DNA from: Elioraea rosea | Lineage (GTDB): Bacteria > Pseudomonadota > Alphaproteobacteria > Acetobacterales > Acetobacteraceae | Direction of reading: 5' to 3' | Assembly: GCF_007644105.1 (NCBI RefSeq) | Contig: NZ_VFAC01000005.1 | Span: 62,001-126,000, forward strand | DNA: 64,000 bases | Shown: positions 19,619 through 29,381 of the stretch, piece by piece | Layout of the letters: each line of letters opens with the position of its first letter | Position numbering within the stretch: the stretch's first letter is position 1 | Program-made: the position numbers and the translations under genes | The notes under the pieces: generated by a model | Told to the model about the DNA's origin: nothing | What the model saw: only the letters and a program-made list of their open reading frames with translations | Databases searched by the model: none

Positions 19619-20530
19619 ATGCAGCCTCTTGCCGCCGGCGACACCGTCGCCTTCGTCGGGCTCGGCACCATGGGCGTGTCGATGGCCGGGAACATCGCGC
19701 GCGCGGGGTTCCGGCTCGTCGTGCACAGCCGCACGAAGGCGAAGGCCGACGCCCTCCTCGCCGCAGGCGCGCGCTGGGCCGCAACGCCCGCCGAAGCGGC
19801 CAAGGGAGCGCAGGCCGTCTGCCTCTGCGTTCCCGACGCGCCGGATGTCGAGGCGGTGCTGTTCGGCGCCGGCGGCGCGGCGGAGGGGCTGGGCCAGGGC
19901 GCGATCGTGATCGACTTCTCGACGATCGCGCCCTCCCCCGCCGCTTCCTTCGCGCAACGGCTCGGCGGGCAGGGCGTGGCGATGCTCGACAGCCCTGTCT
20001 CCGGCGGGCCGAAGGGCGCGGCGGACGGCACGCTCACCTGCATGGTCGGCGGCGAGCGCGCGGCCTTCGACGCCGCGGCGACGCTGTTCTCCGCCGTGGG
20101 CAAGACGATCACCTATCTCGGGCCAGCGGGCTCTGGGCAGGTATGCAAGGCGGCAAACCAGCTCATCATCTGCGCCGCGATGCAGGCCGCCGCCGAAGGG
20201 CTCGCGCTCGGCGCCAAGGCGGGGCTCGATGTCGAGGCGATGCGCCAGGCCCTGCTCGGCGGCAGCGCGCGCTCTGCCGTGCTCGAGAACCATGCCGTGC
20301 GCATGCTGAAGGAGAGCTTCTCGCCGCCGAACTTCCGCGCCGCCCTGATGCGCAAGGACATCCGCATCGCGCTCGAGGCCGTGCAGGCGCACGGGGTGTT
20401 CGCCCCGGCAACGGCGCATGTGGCGCAGATGTTCGAGGCGATCGCCAACCAGGGCAGGGCGGACCAGGACTGCACCGTGCTGGGCCAGCTCGTCGCCGAA
20501 CTGTCGGGGCTGCCCCGCCTGAAGGGCTGA
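19619..20530 (+). CDS. NAD(P)-dependent beta-hydroxyacid dehydrogenase
   Basis: This 303-residue protein belongs to the 3-hydroxyisobutyrate/tartronate-semialdehyde reductase family. The cofactor motif is FVGLGTMGVSMAGNIARAG. The substrate motif DSPVSGGPKGAADGTLTCMV and the catalytic-lysine segment GSGQVCKAANQLIICAAM follow, and the C-terminal helical domain is complete. It would reduce or oxidise a small hydroxyacid. Its position right after the Bug gene suggests a short carboxylate-utilisation unit. The exact substrate is not readable. Confidence 0.9.
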   Translation: MQPLAAGDTVAFVGLGTMGVSMAGNIARAGFRLVVHSRTKAKADALLAAGARWAATPAEAAKGAQAVCLCVPDAPDVEAVLFGAGGAAEGLGQGAIVIDFSTIAPSPAASFAQRLGGQGVAMLDSPVSGGPKGAADGTLTCMVGGERAAFDAAATLFSAVGKTITYLGPAGSGQVCKAANQLIICAAMQAAAEGLALGAKAGLDVEAMRQALLGGSARSAVLENHAVRMLKESFSPPNFRAALMRKDIRIALEAVQAHGVFAPATAHVAQMFEAIANQGRADQDCTVLGQLVAELSGLPRLKG

Positions 20531-20580
20531 CGGCTCCGGCTTGGCGGGAGCGGCCCGGCGGGTGATGCTGCCGCTTCGGC

Positions 20581-21906
20581 ATGCACGCGCCACCGCCCCC
20601 CGCCCCAGCCCCTTACGGCCGCATCACGCGCATGTCGCTGCCGACGATCGGCGTCGCCTTCGCACAGGCCGCGTGCCAGACCGTCGAGGTCGCCTTCATC
20701 GGCCGCCTCGGTACCGAGGTCCTGGCGGCCTACGCGCTCGTGCTGCCGCTGCTTCTGCTGATGCAGATGATGTCCACGGGTGCGATGGGCGGCGGCGTCT
20801 CCTCCGCCATCGCCCGCGCGCTCGGAGCCGGGCGGCGCGAGGAGGCGTCAGACCTTGTTCTGCATGCGGGCCTGATCGGCCTCTTCATGGGGCTTCTCTT
20901 CACGCTGGTGATCGAAACGTCCGGGCCGGCCATCTTCCGCGCCATGGGCGGGTCGGAGGCGGCGGTGATGCACGCCACCACCTATGCCCGCATCCTGTTC
21001 GCCGGAAGCGTGCTCGTGTGGCTCGCCAACACGCTCGGCGCGGTGCTGCGCGGGGCGGGCAACATGCGCCTTCCCGCCCTGATCATGGTGGTCGGCTGGG
21101 CGTTCGATGCGGCGCTGTCGATCTTCCTCCTCACGCAGACGCGCCTCGGTATCGCCGGCGCGGCCATCGCCTATGTCGCGACCTTCCTCGCCTCCTGCGC
21201 GGCAATGGTCGTCGCCATCCTGCGCGGCGGGGCGGGGTTCGTGCCGTCGCTTCGCGCGCGGCTCGACGGCGCGCTGTTCAAGCGCATCCTCTCGGTCGGG
21301 CTGATCGCCTCGATGATGGCGGCGATCGCGAACCTGACGACCATCTTCGTCACCGCGCTCGTCTCGCGGCACGGCTCGGCCGCCATCGCTGCCTACGGCG
21401 TCGGCGTACGCCTCGAGTTCCTGATGATCCCGCTCGCCTACGGCATCGGTGCCGCGCTGACCGCGCTCGTCGGCATGCGCGTCGGCGCCGGTGACTGGGC
21501 GGGCGCGCGCATCACCGCCTGGCGTGGTGCGGCGCTTGCCGGCGTGATCTCGGGGATGATCGGCGCGATGGTGACGGCCTTCCCCACCCCCTTCGCGCGC
21601 GCCTTCGCGGCTGACCCCGCGGTGCAGGAGGCCATCCGGCTCTACCTCGTCATTGTCGGCCCTGCCTTCGCCGCGCTCGGCGTCGGCATGGCGCTCTACT
21701 TCGCCTCGCAGGGCGCGGGGCGGATGCGCCTTCCCTTCGTCGCGAGCCTCGCGCGCATCACCGTTGCGGTGGCGGGAGGAAGCTGGGCGGGAGACCGGTT
21801 CGGCCTGCCTGGGCTGTTTGCGGCGGTGGCCGCCGCGCTCGCGAGCTATGGTCTGATCGTCGCCTCATCGGTCACGCCGCGCGTGTGGTCAGGCCGGGGA
21901 GCATAG
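20581..21906 (+). CDS. MATE family efflux transporter
   Basis: This 441-residue protein has twelve hydrophobic segments and two homologous MatE halves. Clear family segments are FAQAACQTVEVAFIGRLGTE, GGVSSAIARALGAGRREEA, RGAGNMRLPALIMVVGWAFD and GIGAALTALVGMRVGAGDW. MATE pumps export cationic compounds using sodium or proton gradients. It starts 50 nt after the dehydrogenase and ends 11 nt before hutI. Confidence 0.92.
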   Translation: MHAPPPPAPAPYGRITRMSLPTIGVAFAQAACQTVEVAFIGRLGTEVLAAYALVLPLLLLMQMMSTGAMGGGVSSAIARALGAGRREEASDLVLHAGLIGLFMGLLFTLVIETSGPAIFRAMGGSEAAVMHATTYARILFAGSVLVWLANTLGAVLRGAGNMRLPALIMVVGWAFDAALSIFLLTQTRLGIAGAAIAYVATFLASCAAMVVAILRGGAGFVPSLRARLDGALFKRILSVGLIASMMAAIANLTTIFVTALVSRHGSAAIAAYGVGVRLEFLMIPLAYGIGAALTALVGMRVGAGDWAGARITAWRGAALAGVISGMIGAMVTAFPTPFARAFAADPAVQEAIRLYLVIVGPAFAALGVGMALYFASQGAGRMRLPFVASLARITVAVAGGSWAGDRFGLPGLFAAVAAALASYGLIVASSVTPRVWSGRGA

Positions 21907-21917
21907 GGGAGGGCGCG

Positions 21918-23129
21918 ATGTGGGACGATCTCTGGCTCGGCGCAACGGTGGCGACGATGCAGGGCGACGGCCTCGGCCTCATCGAGGAGGGCGCGGTCGC
22001 GGCGAAGGATGGGCGCATCGCCTTCGCGGGCCCTGCGGGGTCGCTTCCCGGCCCCGCCTTGTCGCTTGCCCGCCGCGTCCATGACGTTAGCGGAACGCTC
22101 ATGACGCCGGGGCTCGTCGACTGCCATACGCATCTCGTCTTCGGCGGCGATCGCATCGCAGAGTTCCGGCTTTCGCTCGCCGGCGCGACACGGGCGGAAA
22201 TTGCCGCCTCCGGAGGCGGCATCGTCGCGACGATGCGCGCAACCCGCGCTGCCTCCGAGGCGCAGCTGCTCGAGGGCGCGCGCGGGAGGCTTCGCTGCCT
22301 GATGGCAGAGGGCGTGACGACGGTCGAGATCAAGTCTGGCTACGGGCTCGACCGGGAGACGGAACTCCGCATGCTCCGCGTCGCGCGGCGCCTCGGCCGC
22401 GAGGAAGGCATCCGCGTCGTCACCTCCTTCCTCGGCGCGCACGCGCTGCCGCCCGAGTATACGGGACGCCCGGACGACTATCTCGATTTCCTGGCCGAGG
22501 ACGTGCTCCCCGCGGCACACGCGGAAGCCCTCGTGGACATGTGCGACGGTGGCATCGAGGGGCTCTCGATCCCGAGGGAGGCGATGCTCCGCCTCTACGC
22601 GAAGGCCACGGCGCTGGGCCTGCCGCTGCGCGGGCACACCGACCAGTATCGCGATGTCGGCGGCGCGGCCGCCTACGCCGCGCTCGGCGCGCGCTCGGCC
22701 GACCATCTCGAGTACGCCAACGAGGCAGGCATCGAGGCGATGGGGCGTGCCGGCACGACCGCGGTGCTCCTGCCTGGCTCCACTCTCTTCCTGCGCGAGA
22801 CCGAGCGCCCGCCCGTCGCGCTGTTCCGCAAGCACGGCGTGCGCATGGCGATCGCGACCAACTGCAACCCCGGCTCCTCGCCCACGCGCTCGCCGCTTCT
22901 CGTGCTCGCCCTGGCAGCGACGATGTTCCGCCTCACGCCAGAGGAAGCGCTGCGCGGCTACACGGCCGAGGCCGCGCGCGTGCTTGCCCGCGAGAACGAG
23001 GTCGGCACCATAGCGGAAGGCTTCGCGGCCGACCTTGCCATCTGGAACGTGAAGGACCTCGCAGAGCTCTGCTACTGGCTCGGCGGCAATCCGCTTCGCG
23101 CTGTGGTGCGCGGGGGCATCACCGCCTGA
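21918..23129 (+). CDS. hutI: Imidazolonepropionase
   Basis: HutI opens imidazolone-5-propionate to N-formimino-glutamate in histidine degradation. The 403-residue length is normal. Metal and active-site segments are PGLVDCHTHLVFGGDR, EIKSGYGLD, FLGAHALPPEY, LRGHTDQYRDVGGAA and NCNPGSSPTRSP. I chose ATG 21918 (MWDDLWLGATVATMQ), with GGGGAGGG upstream, not the frame extension into the MATE gene. The other hut genes are not in the window. Confidence 0.95.
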   Translation: MWDDLWLGATVATMQGDGLGLIEEGAVAAKDGRIAFAGPAGSLPGPALSLARRVHDVSGTLMTPGLVDCHTHLVFGGDRIAEFRLSLAGATRAEIAASGGGIVATMRATRAASEAQLLEGARGRLRCLMAEGVTTVEIKSGYGLDRETELRMLRVARRLGREEGIRVVTSFLGAHALPPEYTGRPDDYLDFLAEDVLPAAHAEALVDMCDGGIEGLSIPREAMLRLYAKATALGLPLRGHTDQYRDVGGAAAYAALGARSADHLEYANEAGIEAMGRAGTTAVLLPGSTLFLRETERPPVALFRKHGVRMAIATNCNPGSSPTRSPLLVLALAATMFRLTPEEALRGYTAEAARVLARENEVGTIAEGFAADLAIWNVKDLAELCYWLGGNPLRAVVRGGITA

Positions 23130-23133
23130 GCGG

Positions 23134-25182
23134 TCACGCCCAGCCGAGCGCAGGCGGCACGGCGGCAAGCGTCTCGAGCGGGAGGTGGCAGGCAATGCGG
23201 TGCCCCTTCTTCGGCTCGAGCACGGGAGGGACAACGGTGTCGCACACCGGCCCGATGCGCCGCGGGCAGCGATGCGCGAACGGGCATCCCCCCGCTCCTG
23301 CAGCGGAGGATACATCGCCCGCAAGGCGAATCCGCGCCGCCGCACGGCCGGAGGAGCCGACGAGCGGCACGGCAGAGAGAAGCGCCTCCGTGTACGGGTG
23401 ATAGGGCGGTGCGAGCACGGCGCGGGCCGGTCCCTCCTCGACCACCTTGCCGCGATACATCACGGCGATCCGGTCAGCCACATGGGCGATCACGCCGATG
23501 TCGTGACTGATGAAGAGATAGGCGACGCCGAGCCTGTCGCGCAGGTCATCGAGCAGGTTGAGCACGGCGGCCTGGACCGACACATCGAGCGCCGAGACGG
23601 CCTCGTCGCACACCAGGAAATCGGGCCGCGAGGCGAGCGCGCGGGCAATGCCGATGCGCTGCTTCTCGCCGCCAGACAACTGGTGCGGATAGCGGCCGCG
23701 ATAGGCGGGCGAGAGCCGGACGAGCTCGAGCAGGCGATCGACCTCCGCGTCCGCCTCCGCGCCGCGGGCGATGCCGAACAGCGTGACGGGACGGCGGATG
23801 ATCTCCGCGACCGTCTTGCGCGGGTTCAACGAGCTGTCGGGGTTCTGGAACACGATCTGCGCGCGACGACGAAAGGCCGCGCCGGGCTTGTCGGGCACGA
23901 GCTCGCCGGCGAAGCGAAGAGTTCCGCTATCGGAAGCGATCAGGCGAAGCACGAGGCGCCCGAGCGTCGTCTTGCCACAGCCCGATTCCCCGACGAGGCC
24001 AAGCACCTCGCCTGCGCGCACCGAGAGTGTCACGCCATCGACGGCGCGCACCTCCGCCTGCGGCGCGAGGCGGGGAATGCCGTTGCGGAAACTCAATCGC
24101 CCAAGCAGGCCACCGAGCGCGAAGCTGCGCGACAGGCCCTCGGCGGCGAGGAGGATGTCGCCCTCCCCCCGGTGCCGGCGGACCGCTTCATCGGGAACCG
24201 GCCAGATGAGGTTCTCGCCCGCCTTGTGGCAACGCGCGAGCCGGCTCGCATCGGCGCCACTGCGGACGGGGGCGAGCACCTGTGGCGCTGCGCAGGCGGG
24301 TTCGGCAAAGGCGCAGCGGGCGCGGAAATTGCAGCCGGGGTCGGGCTGGGTGAGGTCAGGCAATCCGCCCGGAATCGGAACGAGCCGCCCGATCCGCCCG
24401 CGATCCGCACGCGGCAGGGCGCCGAGCAGGCCGCGCGTGTAGGGATGCGACGGGACGCCGAGAAGTGCCTCTGCTGGTCCCTGTTCGACCACGCGGCCGG
24501 CATACAGCACGGTGAGGTCGTCGCAGAGCCGGTCGACGATGCCGAGATTGTGGCTGACGAGAAGAAGCGACAAGCCGCGTGATTTGCGCAGCCCCTCGAG
24601 CAGGTCGAGGATCTGCGCCTCGACCGTCACGTCGAGCGCCGTCGTCGGCTCATCGAGAAGCAGGAGGTCGGGTTCGCACGCGAGCGCTCCGGCGATCACC
24701 GCACGCTGCTTCATCCCCCCCGAGAGCTGGTGCGGATAGGCGCGCGCGACGGCCTCGGCACGCGGCAGCCCGACCTCGGACAGGAGAGAAACCGCACGCG
24801 CCGCCGCATCCTCCTGCGACATGCCGCGGTGCAGGACGAGCGGCTCGGCGACCTGCGAGCCGACCGTGAGCGCGGGGTTCAGCGCGGCGGACGGGTCCTG
24901 GAACACCACGCCGATCCGCCTGCCGCGCAACGCCGGCGCTTCGGCGAAGAGATCATGCCCATCGAACCGGGCAGCCGCAGCGGTGACGCGCGCACCCTCG
25001 CCGAGCAGGCCGAGGATGGCGAGCACGACCGAGGACTTGCCCGAGCCGCTTTCGCCGACGAGGCCCATCGCGCCGCCCTTGGGGATCGCGAGCGAAACGT
25101 CCTGGAGCGCGGCGAGCGGCCCGCGCCCCGTGGCGTAGGTGACGGACAGCGCATCGAGGGAGAGTAGCGGCGCGTCAGCCAC
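23134..25182 (-). CDS. Fused dipeptide/oligopeptide ABC transporter ATPase (two cassettes)
   Basis: This 682-residue protein carries two ABC domains in tandem, the GsiA-like arrangement of DppD plus DppF. Domain one has Walker A GESGSGKSS, signature LSGGMKQR and Walker B LLLLDEPTTALD. Domain two has GESGCGKTT, LSGGEKQR and FLVCDEAVSALD. Each is followed by an oligopeptide-type tail with Cys clusters (CNFRARCAFAEPAC; CPFAHRCPR). All catalytic residues are present. I place the start at GTG 25182, overlapping the permease stop by 8 nt; TTG 25203 is possible. It energises the importer encoded just upstream. Confidence 0.94.
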   Translation of the reverse strand: MADAPLLSLDALSVTYATGRGPLAALQDVSLAIPKGGAMGLVGESGSGKSSVVLAILGLLGEGARVTAAAARFDGHDLFAEAPALRGRRIGVVFQDPSAALNPALTVGSQVAEPLVLHRGMSQEDAAARAVSLLSEVGLPRAEAVARAYPHQLSGGMKQRAVIAGALACEPDLLLLDEPTTALDVTVEAQILDLLEGLRKSRGLSLLLVSHNLGIVDRLCDDLTVLYAGRVVEQGPAEALLGVPSHPYTRGLLGALPRADRGRIGRLVPIPGGLPDLTQPDPGCNFRARCAFAEPACAAPQVLAPVRSGADASRLARCHKAGENLIWPVPDEAVRRHRGEGDILLAAEGLSRSFALGGLLGRLSFRNGIPRLAPQAEVRAVDGVTLSVRAGEVLGLVGESGCGKTTLGRLVLRLIASDSGTLRFAGELVPDKPGAAFRRRAQIVFQNPDSSLNPRKTVAEIIRRPVTLFGIARGAEADAEVDRLLELVRLSPAYRGRYPHQLSGGEKQRIGIARALASRPDFLVCDEAVSALDVSVQAAVLNLLDDLRDRLGVAYLFISHDIGVIAHVADRIAVMYRGKVVEEGPARAVLAPPYHPYTEALLSAVPLVGSSGRAAARIRLAGDVSSAAGAGGCPFAHRCPRRIGPVCDTVVPPVLEPKKGHRIACHLPLETLAAVPPALGWA

Positions 25183-26017
25183 GGCCGCGCAGCCTCGGGT
25201 CAAGCAGTTCGCGCAAGCCCTCGCCGAGGAGGTTCACGGCGATGAGCAGAATGCAGAGGCAGAGGCCAGGGGCGAGGCCGATCCACGGCGCCTGCTCGAT
25301 GAAGGGGCGGCTCTCTGCGATCATCAGGCCCCACTCGCTCGCCGGCGGCTGCGCGCCGAGGCCGAGGAAGGACAGGGCAGAGCCGAGCAGGATGGCGAAG
25401 GTGATGCGCAGCGCCGTCTCGACGATGATAGGCGGCCAGGCATTCGGCAGGATGTCGACGGCGAGGATCCAGGCCGCGCTCTCGCCCCGCGCCCGCGCCG
25501 CCTGCACGAAATCCTCCGCGAGCAGGCCAAGACCGACGGCACGGACGATGCGCGTCATGATCGGGACGTAGACGAGGCCGACGGCGACGACCGTCTTCCA
25601 CAAGGCGGGCTCGGTAACGGCGAGCACGAGAAGCCCGAGCAGGATGGGCGGGACGGAAATCAGCACGTCCACCGCGCGCATGATCGCCTCGCTCAGCCAC
25701 CCGCGGTCGAACGCAGCGATCAGCCCGAGCGGAATGCCGAAGGCGAGCGACAGCGCCGTTGCGCCGAAGCCCATCGCGAGCGAGTAGTGCGCGCCCGCAA
25801 GCACGCGCGAGAACACGTCGCGGCCGAACTCGTCGGTGCCGAACCAGAACGTTCCCGACGGCGGCTGGAGCCTGTTGCGTACCGAGAAGGCATCGGGATC
25901 GTAGGGGACGATCCAGGGGCCGAGCACGGCGAGCAGCGCAATCGCGCCGACGATGATCCCACCCCAGACGAGCGCGCCCGGAATCGCCCGGCGCCTGACG
26001 GCCACCGCGCCGCTCAT
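25175..26017 (-). CDS. ABC transporter permease, DppC type
   Basis: This 280-residue inner-membrane permease has an N-terminal helix and a BPD_transp_1 domain. It contains NRLQPPSGTFWFGTDEFGRDVFSRV, the classic DppC/OppC periplasmic segment (here in part GTFWFGTDEFGRD). The EAA-like loop is FVQAARARGESAAWIL followed by DILPNAWPPIIVETAL. It pairs with the DppB-type subunit, whose stop overlaps its ATG (ATGA). Confidence 0.94.
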   Translation of the reverse strand: MSGAVAVRRRAIPGALVWGGIIVGAIALLAVLGPWIVPYDPDAFSVRNRLQPPSGTFWFGTDEFGRDVFSRVLAGAHYSLAMGFGATALSLAFGIPLGLIAAFDRGWLSEAIMRAVDVLISVPPILLGLLVLAVTEPALWKTVVAVGLVYVPIMTRIVRAVGLGLLAEDFVQAARARGESAAWILAVDILPNAWPPIIVETALRITFAILLGSALSFLGLGAQPPASEWGLMIAESRPFIEQAPWIGLAPGLCLCILLIAVNLLGEGLRELLDPRLRGRG

Positions 26018-26973
26018 GCCGCAGCGCGCCCGTAGCGGATGCGCGGGTTGAGGAACGCATAGAGGATGTCCGCCACCAGGTTGGCGACGGCATAGACGGT
26101 GGTGACCACCATCATCCCGGCCATCAGGAGCGGCACGTCATGGTTCTCGATCGCGAAGATCAGGAGCCGCCCAAGGCCGGGATAGGCGAACACCGTCTCG
26201 ACGACGACGATGCCGCCGATGAGGATGCCGACATCGACGGCGAGGACCGTCACCGTCGGCAGGAGCGCGTTTGGAAGCGCATGGCGGCGAAGCACGAGCC
26301 GCTCCGGCACGCCGCGGGCGCGCGCGGCGAGAACGTAGCCGCTATCCAGGGTCTCGAGCATGGAGGAGCGCGTCAGGCGCGACACATGCGCGATCAGGCC
26401 GCTGACGAGCGTGAACACCGGCAGGATCAGGTGCACGCCCCAGCCGACGAGCCCGCCCTCGGCAAGCGGCGTGTAGCCGGTTGCCGGCAGCCAGCCGAGC
26501 CAGGCGGCGAAGAAGAGGATGAGCAGGATACACCAGAAGAACTCGGGCACGGCAATGAAGAAGTACTGGAGCAGCGTCAGCAGCCGGTCCGACAGCGTGC
26601 CCTTGTGCACGGCGGAGTGGATGCCGAGCGCGATGCCGATGATGGCGACGAGCACGATCGAGATGCCGGCGAGGATGGCAGAGCGGCCGAGCGCCTCGGC
26701 GATCAGCGGGCCGGCCGGCCTGTCCATCACCAGCGACTGGCCAAAATCACCGCCGAGCAGGCCGGTGAACCACCGCCAGTACTGGACGTAGATCGGATCA
26801 TTGAGCCCGAGCCGCGCCTCGAGCGTGGCGATGGCATCGGCCGTCGCATACTCGCCGAGGATCATGTAGGCGACGTTGCCGGGCAGGAGATGCACGATGC
26901 CGAAGATCAGCAGCGTCATCGCCCACAGAACACCCAGCACGGCGACGAGGCGGCGCGCGATATAGCTTGCCAT
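26014..26973 (-). CDS. ABC transporter permease, DppB type
   Basis: This 319-residue permease begins MASYIARRLVAVLGVLWAMT, the usual DppB N-terminus. RLGLNDPIYVQYWRWFTGLL and GDFGQSLVMDRPAGPLI are periplasmic family motifs. The EAA loop reads YVLAARARGVPERLVLRRH followed by ALPNALLPTVTV. It forms the channel with the DppC-type subunit. The gene starts 39 nt after the binding-protein gene. Confidence 0.94.
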   Translation of the reverse strand: MASYIARRLVAVLGVLWAMTLLIFGIVHLLPGNVAYMILGEYATADAIATLEARLGLNDPIYVQYWRWFTGLLGGDFGQSLVMDRPAGPLIAEALGRSAILAGISIVLVAIIGIALGIHSAVHKGTLSDRLLTLLQYFFIAVPEFFWCILLILFFAAWLGWLPATGYTPLAEGGLVGWGVHLILPVFTLVSGLIAHVSRLTRSSMLETLDSGYVLAARARGVPERLVLRRHALPNALLPTVTVLAVDVGILIGGIVVVETVFAYPGLGRLLIFAIENHDVPLLMAGMMVVTTVYAVANLVADILYAFLNPRIRYGRAAA

Positions 26974-27012
26974 GACGCGCGCCGCCTTCCCGTACCTTCG
27001 TCTCGCTTCGCC

Positions 27013-28527
27013 TCAGGCGCCGATCGAACCGCGGCGGAGATCGAACCACCGCATCGGGTGCGTGGCCACATCGCGCACCGATGCGCGGTAGGCGCAGGCG
27101 AAGTTCACCGAATAGGCAAAGAAGCCAGGCGGGTCGGCTGCAAGCGCCCGCTGCATGGCCAGATACTCGACCTTCTGCTTCTCCGGGTCGCCCGTCAGCC
27201 TTGCGGCGGCAAGGGCACGATCGACCTCGGCGTTCTTGTAGTGCCACAGGCGCGCGTTCCAGCTGCCCTCCGAGTGGAGGAACGGGTGCGTTCCCGTATC
27301 GAGCGTCGGCCGCGCGAAGTAGCCGTCGATGTAGAACGGTGCCTTGCCCGAGACCTCCGCGTTGTAGCGCGCGAAGGGAACGCGCTGGATCTCGATGTCG
27401 AACCCGGCGGGGCGGGCGAGCTGCTGCAGCGTCACGCCAAGCCGCTCGCGGATCGGCCGCCCGACCGGCACGACCAGCGGCACCTTCACCCCGTTGCGAT
27501 GCCCGGCCTCGGCGAGAAGCCGCCGCGCTGCAGCGGGATCGGCCTTCTGCTGCTCGATATCGGTTGCGAAGAACGGGTGGTTCGGCGGGATCGGGCTGAA
27601 GGTCGGCGCCCCCTCGCCGAACAGGGTGAGCTCGACCACGTCCCGCTTGTCGACGGCAATGTGGAAGGCACGGCGCACGCGGGCATCGTTGAACGGCGCG
27701 ATGCCGTTGTGCATGATCGCCGCATCCCAGGATCCCGTCGGCACGCTCTCGATGCGCAGCGCCGAGTTGCCCGAAAGCGGCTTCACCTGCTCTGGCGGAA
27801 TGTCCCACACCACCTCGACGTCGCCGGCCTGGAGCGCGGCAAGCCGTACGCTCATCTCCGGAACGATGCGCAGTTCCACCTGGTCGAACCGCGGCTGGCC
27901 CTGCTCGAAATAGTCCGGGTTCCGGGCAAGGATCATGCGGTCGCCCGGCGTGTAGCTCCGCATCACGAACGGGCCGGTGCCGACGGGCGCGGTCGCGAGC
28001 TGCTCGATCCCGTCATGCGGAACGATCTTCACCTGCCGGTCAGACAGGATGTCGGCGAAGCCGCCATAGGGATAGGAGAGCCGGAAGATCACCGTGTACG
28101 GGTCGGGCGCCTCCATCTTGTCGATCATCGTGTAGTTGGTCCGCGGCGCGGCGGCGGTGGCGGGATCGAGGATGCGCTCATACGTCGCGATCACGTCGCG
28201 GGCCGTCATCTCGCGGCCGTTGTGGAACTTCACGCCGCGGCGAAGCGTGAACGTCCAGGTCTTCAGATCCTCGCTGTAGGCCCACTTCTCCGCGAGCTCG
28301 GGCTCGACCGCGAGGTCCTCGCGCATGCGCGTGAGCCCGTTGAAGACGAGGTTGTCGTAGATGTACTCCTCGCCGATCGTCGTCTTCGCCGGGTCGAGCG
28401 TGCGCAGCGACGCGCCGACGGCGATGCGAAGCGTGCCGCCGCCTGCCTGGGCGCGGGCGGCCGTGGAGAGAACGAAAGGCGCGGCAAGCGCCGCCGCACC
28501 GAGATCGCGTCGCGTCAGTCTCACCAT
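27013..28527 (-). CDS. ABC transporter peptide-type substrate-binding protein (SBP family 5)
   Basis: This 504-residue periplasmic protein starts MVRLTRRDLGAAALAAPFV, a twin-arginine-like signal. The family 5 body has LRIAVGASLRTLDPAKTTIG, LRRGVKFHNGREMTARDVI, PVGTGPFVMRSYTPGDRMIL and HIAVDKRDVVEL. Family 5 proteins bind peptides, opines, nickel or other N-compounds. AGGAGG lies 6 nt upstream of ATG. It heads the importer genes and follows a DUF1028 gene by 43 nt. Confidence 0.94.
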   Translation of the reverse strand: MVRLTRRDLGAAALAAPFVLSTAARAQAGGGTLRIAVGASLRTLDPAKTTIGEEYIYDNLVFNGLTRMREDLAVEPELAEKWAYSEDLKTWTFTLRRGVKFHNGREMTARDVIATYERILDPATAAAPRTNYTMIDKMEAPDPYTVIFRLSYPYGGFADILSDRQVKIVPHDGIEQLATAPVGTGPFVMRSYTPGDRMILARNPDYFEQGQPRFDQVELRIVPEMSVRLAALQAGDVEVVWDIPPEQVKPLSGNSALRIESVPTGSWDAAIMHNGIAPFNDARVRRAFHIAVDKRDVVELTLFGEGAPTFSPIPPNHPFFATDIEQQKADPAAARRLLAEAGHRNGVKVPLVVPVGRPIRERLGVTLQQLARPAGFDIEIQRVPFARYNAEVSGKAPFYIDGYFARPTLDTGTHPFLHSEGSWNARLWHYKNAEVDRALAAARLTGDPEKQKVEYLAMQRALAADPPGFFAYSVNFACAYRASVRDVATHPMRWFDLRRGSIGA

Positions 28528-28570
28528 GGAAGCCTCCTGTTTCTCGTGGGCGGCGGTGCCGCCGTTCGGA

Positions 28571-29230
28571 TCAAGACGATCCCTTGGCGCGGTTCGGTTC
28601 GACCGCGCGGATCACGAACTCCTCCATCCAGGGCCGGTATTCTTCCCACAGCGCGCGCAGCCGCTCGATCGGGTCTTCGCCGGAATCGATGCGCAGGTCG
28701 ACGAGCGGGAACACCTCGCGGTCGACCACGAGCAGGCTCGCCGACAGCACGGGCCCGTGCTCGCCTCCCGCAGCAAGCCCGGCCTCGAGGCCGCGAAGCA
28801 GGCGCTCGGCCAGGTGCGCCGAGGGGTCCGCGCCGAAGGCATCGGCCATCGCCTGCGGCACGCGGTCATTGGCGAGGATGTTGCCGATCGCGATGCAATC
28901 GGCTGCGTGGCCCGCTCCCGAGGCCGGCTTCACATGCTTGCCGTGGAACACCGCCGTGCGGCCCTCGCCATCGATGACCGCGAGCTGCCGCCACCCATGG
29001 TCGGGTGTGGAGGCGACGAGGGCATCGATCGTTTCCTGCGCCGTGCAACCAGAGCGAAGCAGGGCGAGCCCACGCGGCCCGAGGCGGGGATCGGTACGGT
29101 GCTGCGTGAGTACGGCGCCGACGCCGGCCGCCGCGAACGGCACGCGGGAGCCGACGGCGATGTTCGACGTCGACACCGCGGCACCGAGCTGTCCCGTGCG
29201 GGAACAGCGCCCGATCAGAGAGAACGTCAT
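28571..29230 (-). CDS. DUF1028 family protein (putative Ntn-hydrolase fold)
   Basis: This 219-residue protein matches DUF1028: MTFSLIGRCSRTGQLGAAVS at the start, then GVGAVLTQHRTDPRLGPRGL, LLRSGCTAQETIDALVA, IAIGNILANDRVPQAMADAF and EHGPVLSASLLVVDREVFP. Thr2 may become an N-terminal nucleophile after Met removal, as in Ntn hydrolases, but the activity is not established. It is the first gene of the peptide-importer operon, which suggests it processes an imported amide or peptide. Confidence 0.85.
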   Translation of the reverse strand: MTFSLIGRCSRTGQLGAAVSTSNIAVGSRVPFAAAGVGAVLTQHRTDPRLGPRGLALLRSGCTAQETIDALVASTPDHGWRQLAVIDGEGRTAVFHGKHVKPASGAGHAADCIAIGNILANDRVPQAMADAFGADPSAHLAERLLRGLEAGLAAGGEHGPVLSASLLVVDREVFPLVDLRIDSGEDPIERLRALWEEYRPWMEEFVIRAVEPNRAKGSS

Positions 29231-29381
29231 CGCCTGCTACCTCGCTCGTGCCGTTCGTTGCGCGGCACATTCAGTCCCCCGGGTATTCAAGTCAGCCATG
29301 CTGCGCTTGTCCACCCCTTGTGTGACCGGCGCATCGGTGCTGCGATCGTCCACGGAACGAACGGCACGAGGGGAGGCGACG

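Noticed and set aside
21885-23129. Complete histidine utilisation operon around hutI
   Set aside because: Neighbours are a MATE pump and an unrelated ABC operon; no hutH, hutU or hutG text is present.
26140-28977. 945-codon open frame on the plus strand
   Set aside because: It runs antisense through the DppB and family 5 binding-protein genes, has no domain text, and is rich in Arg/His/Gly as expected for a GC-rich shadow frame.
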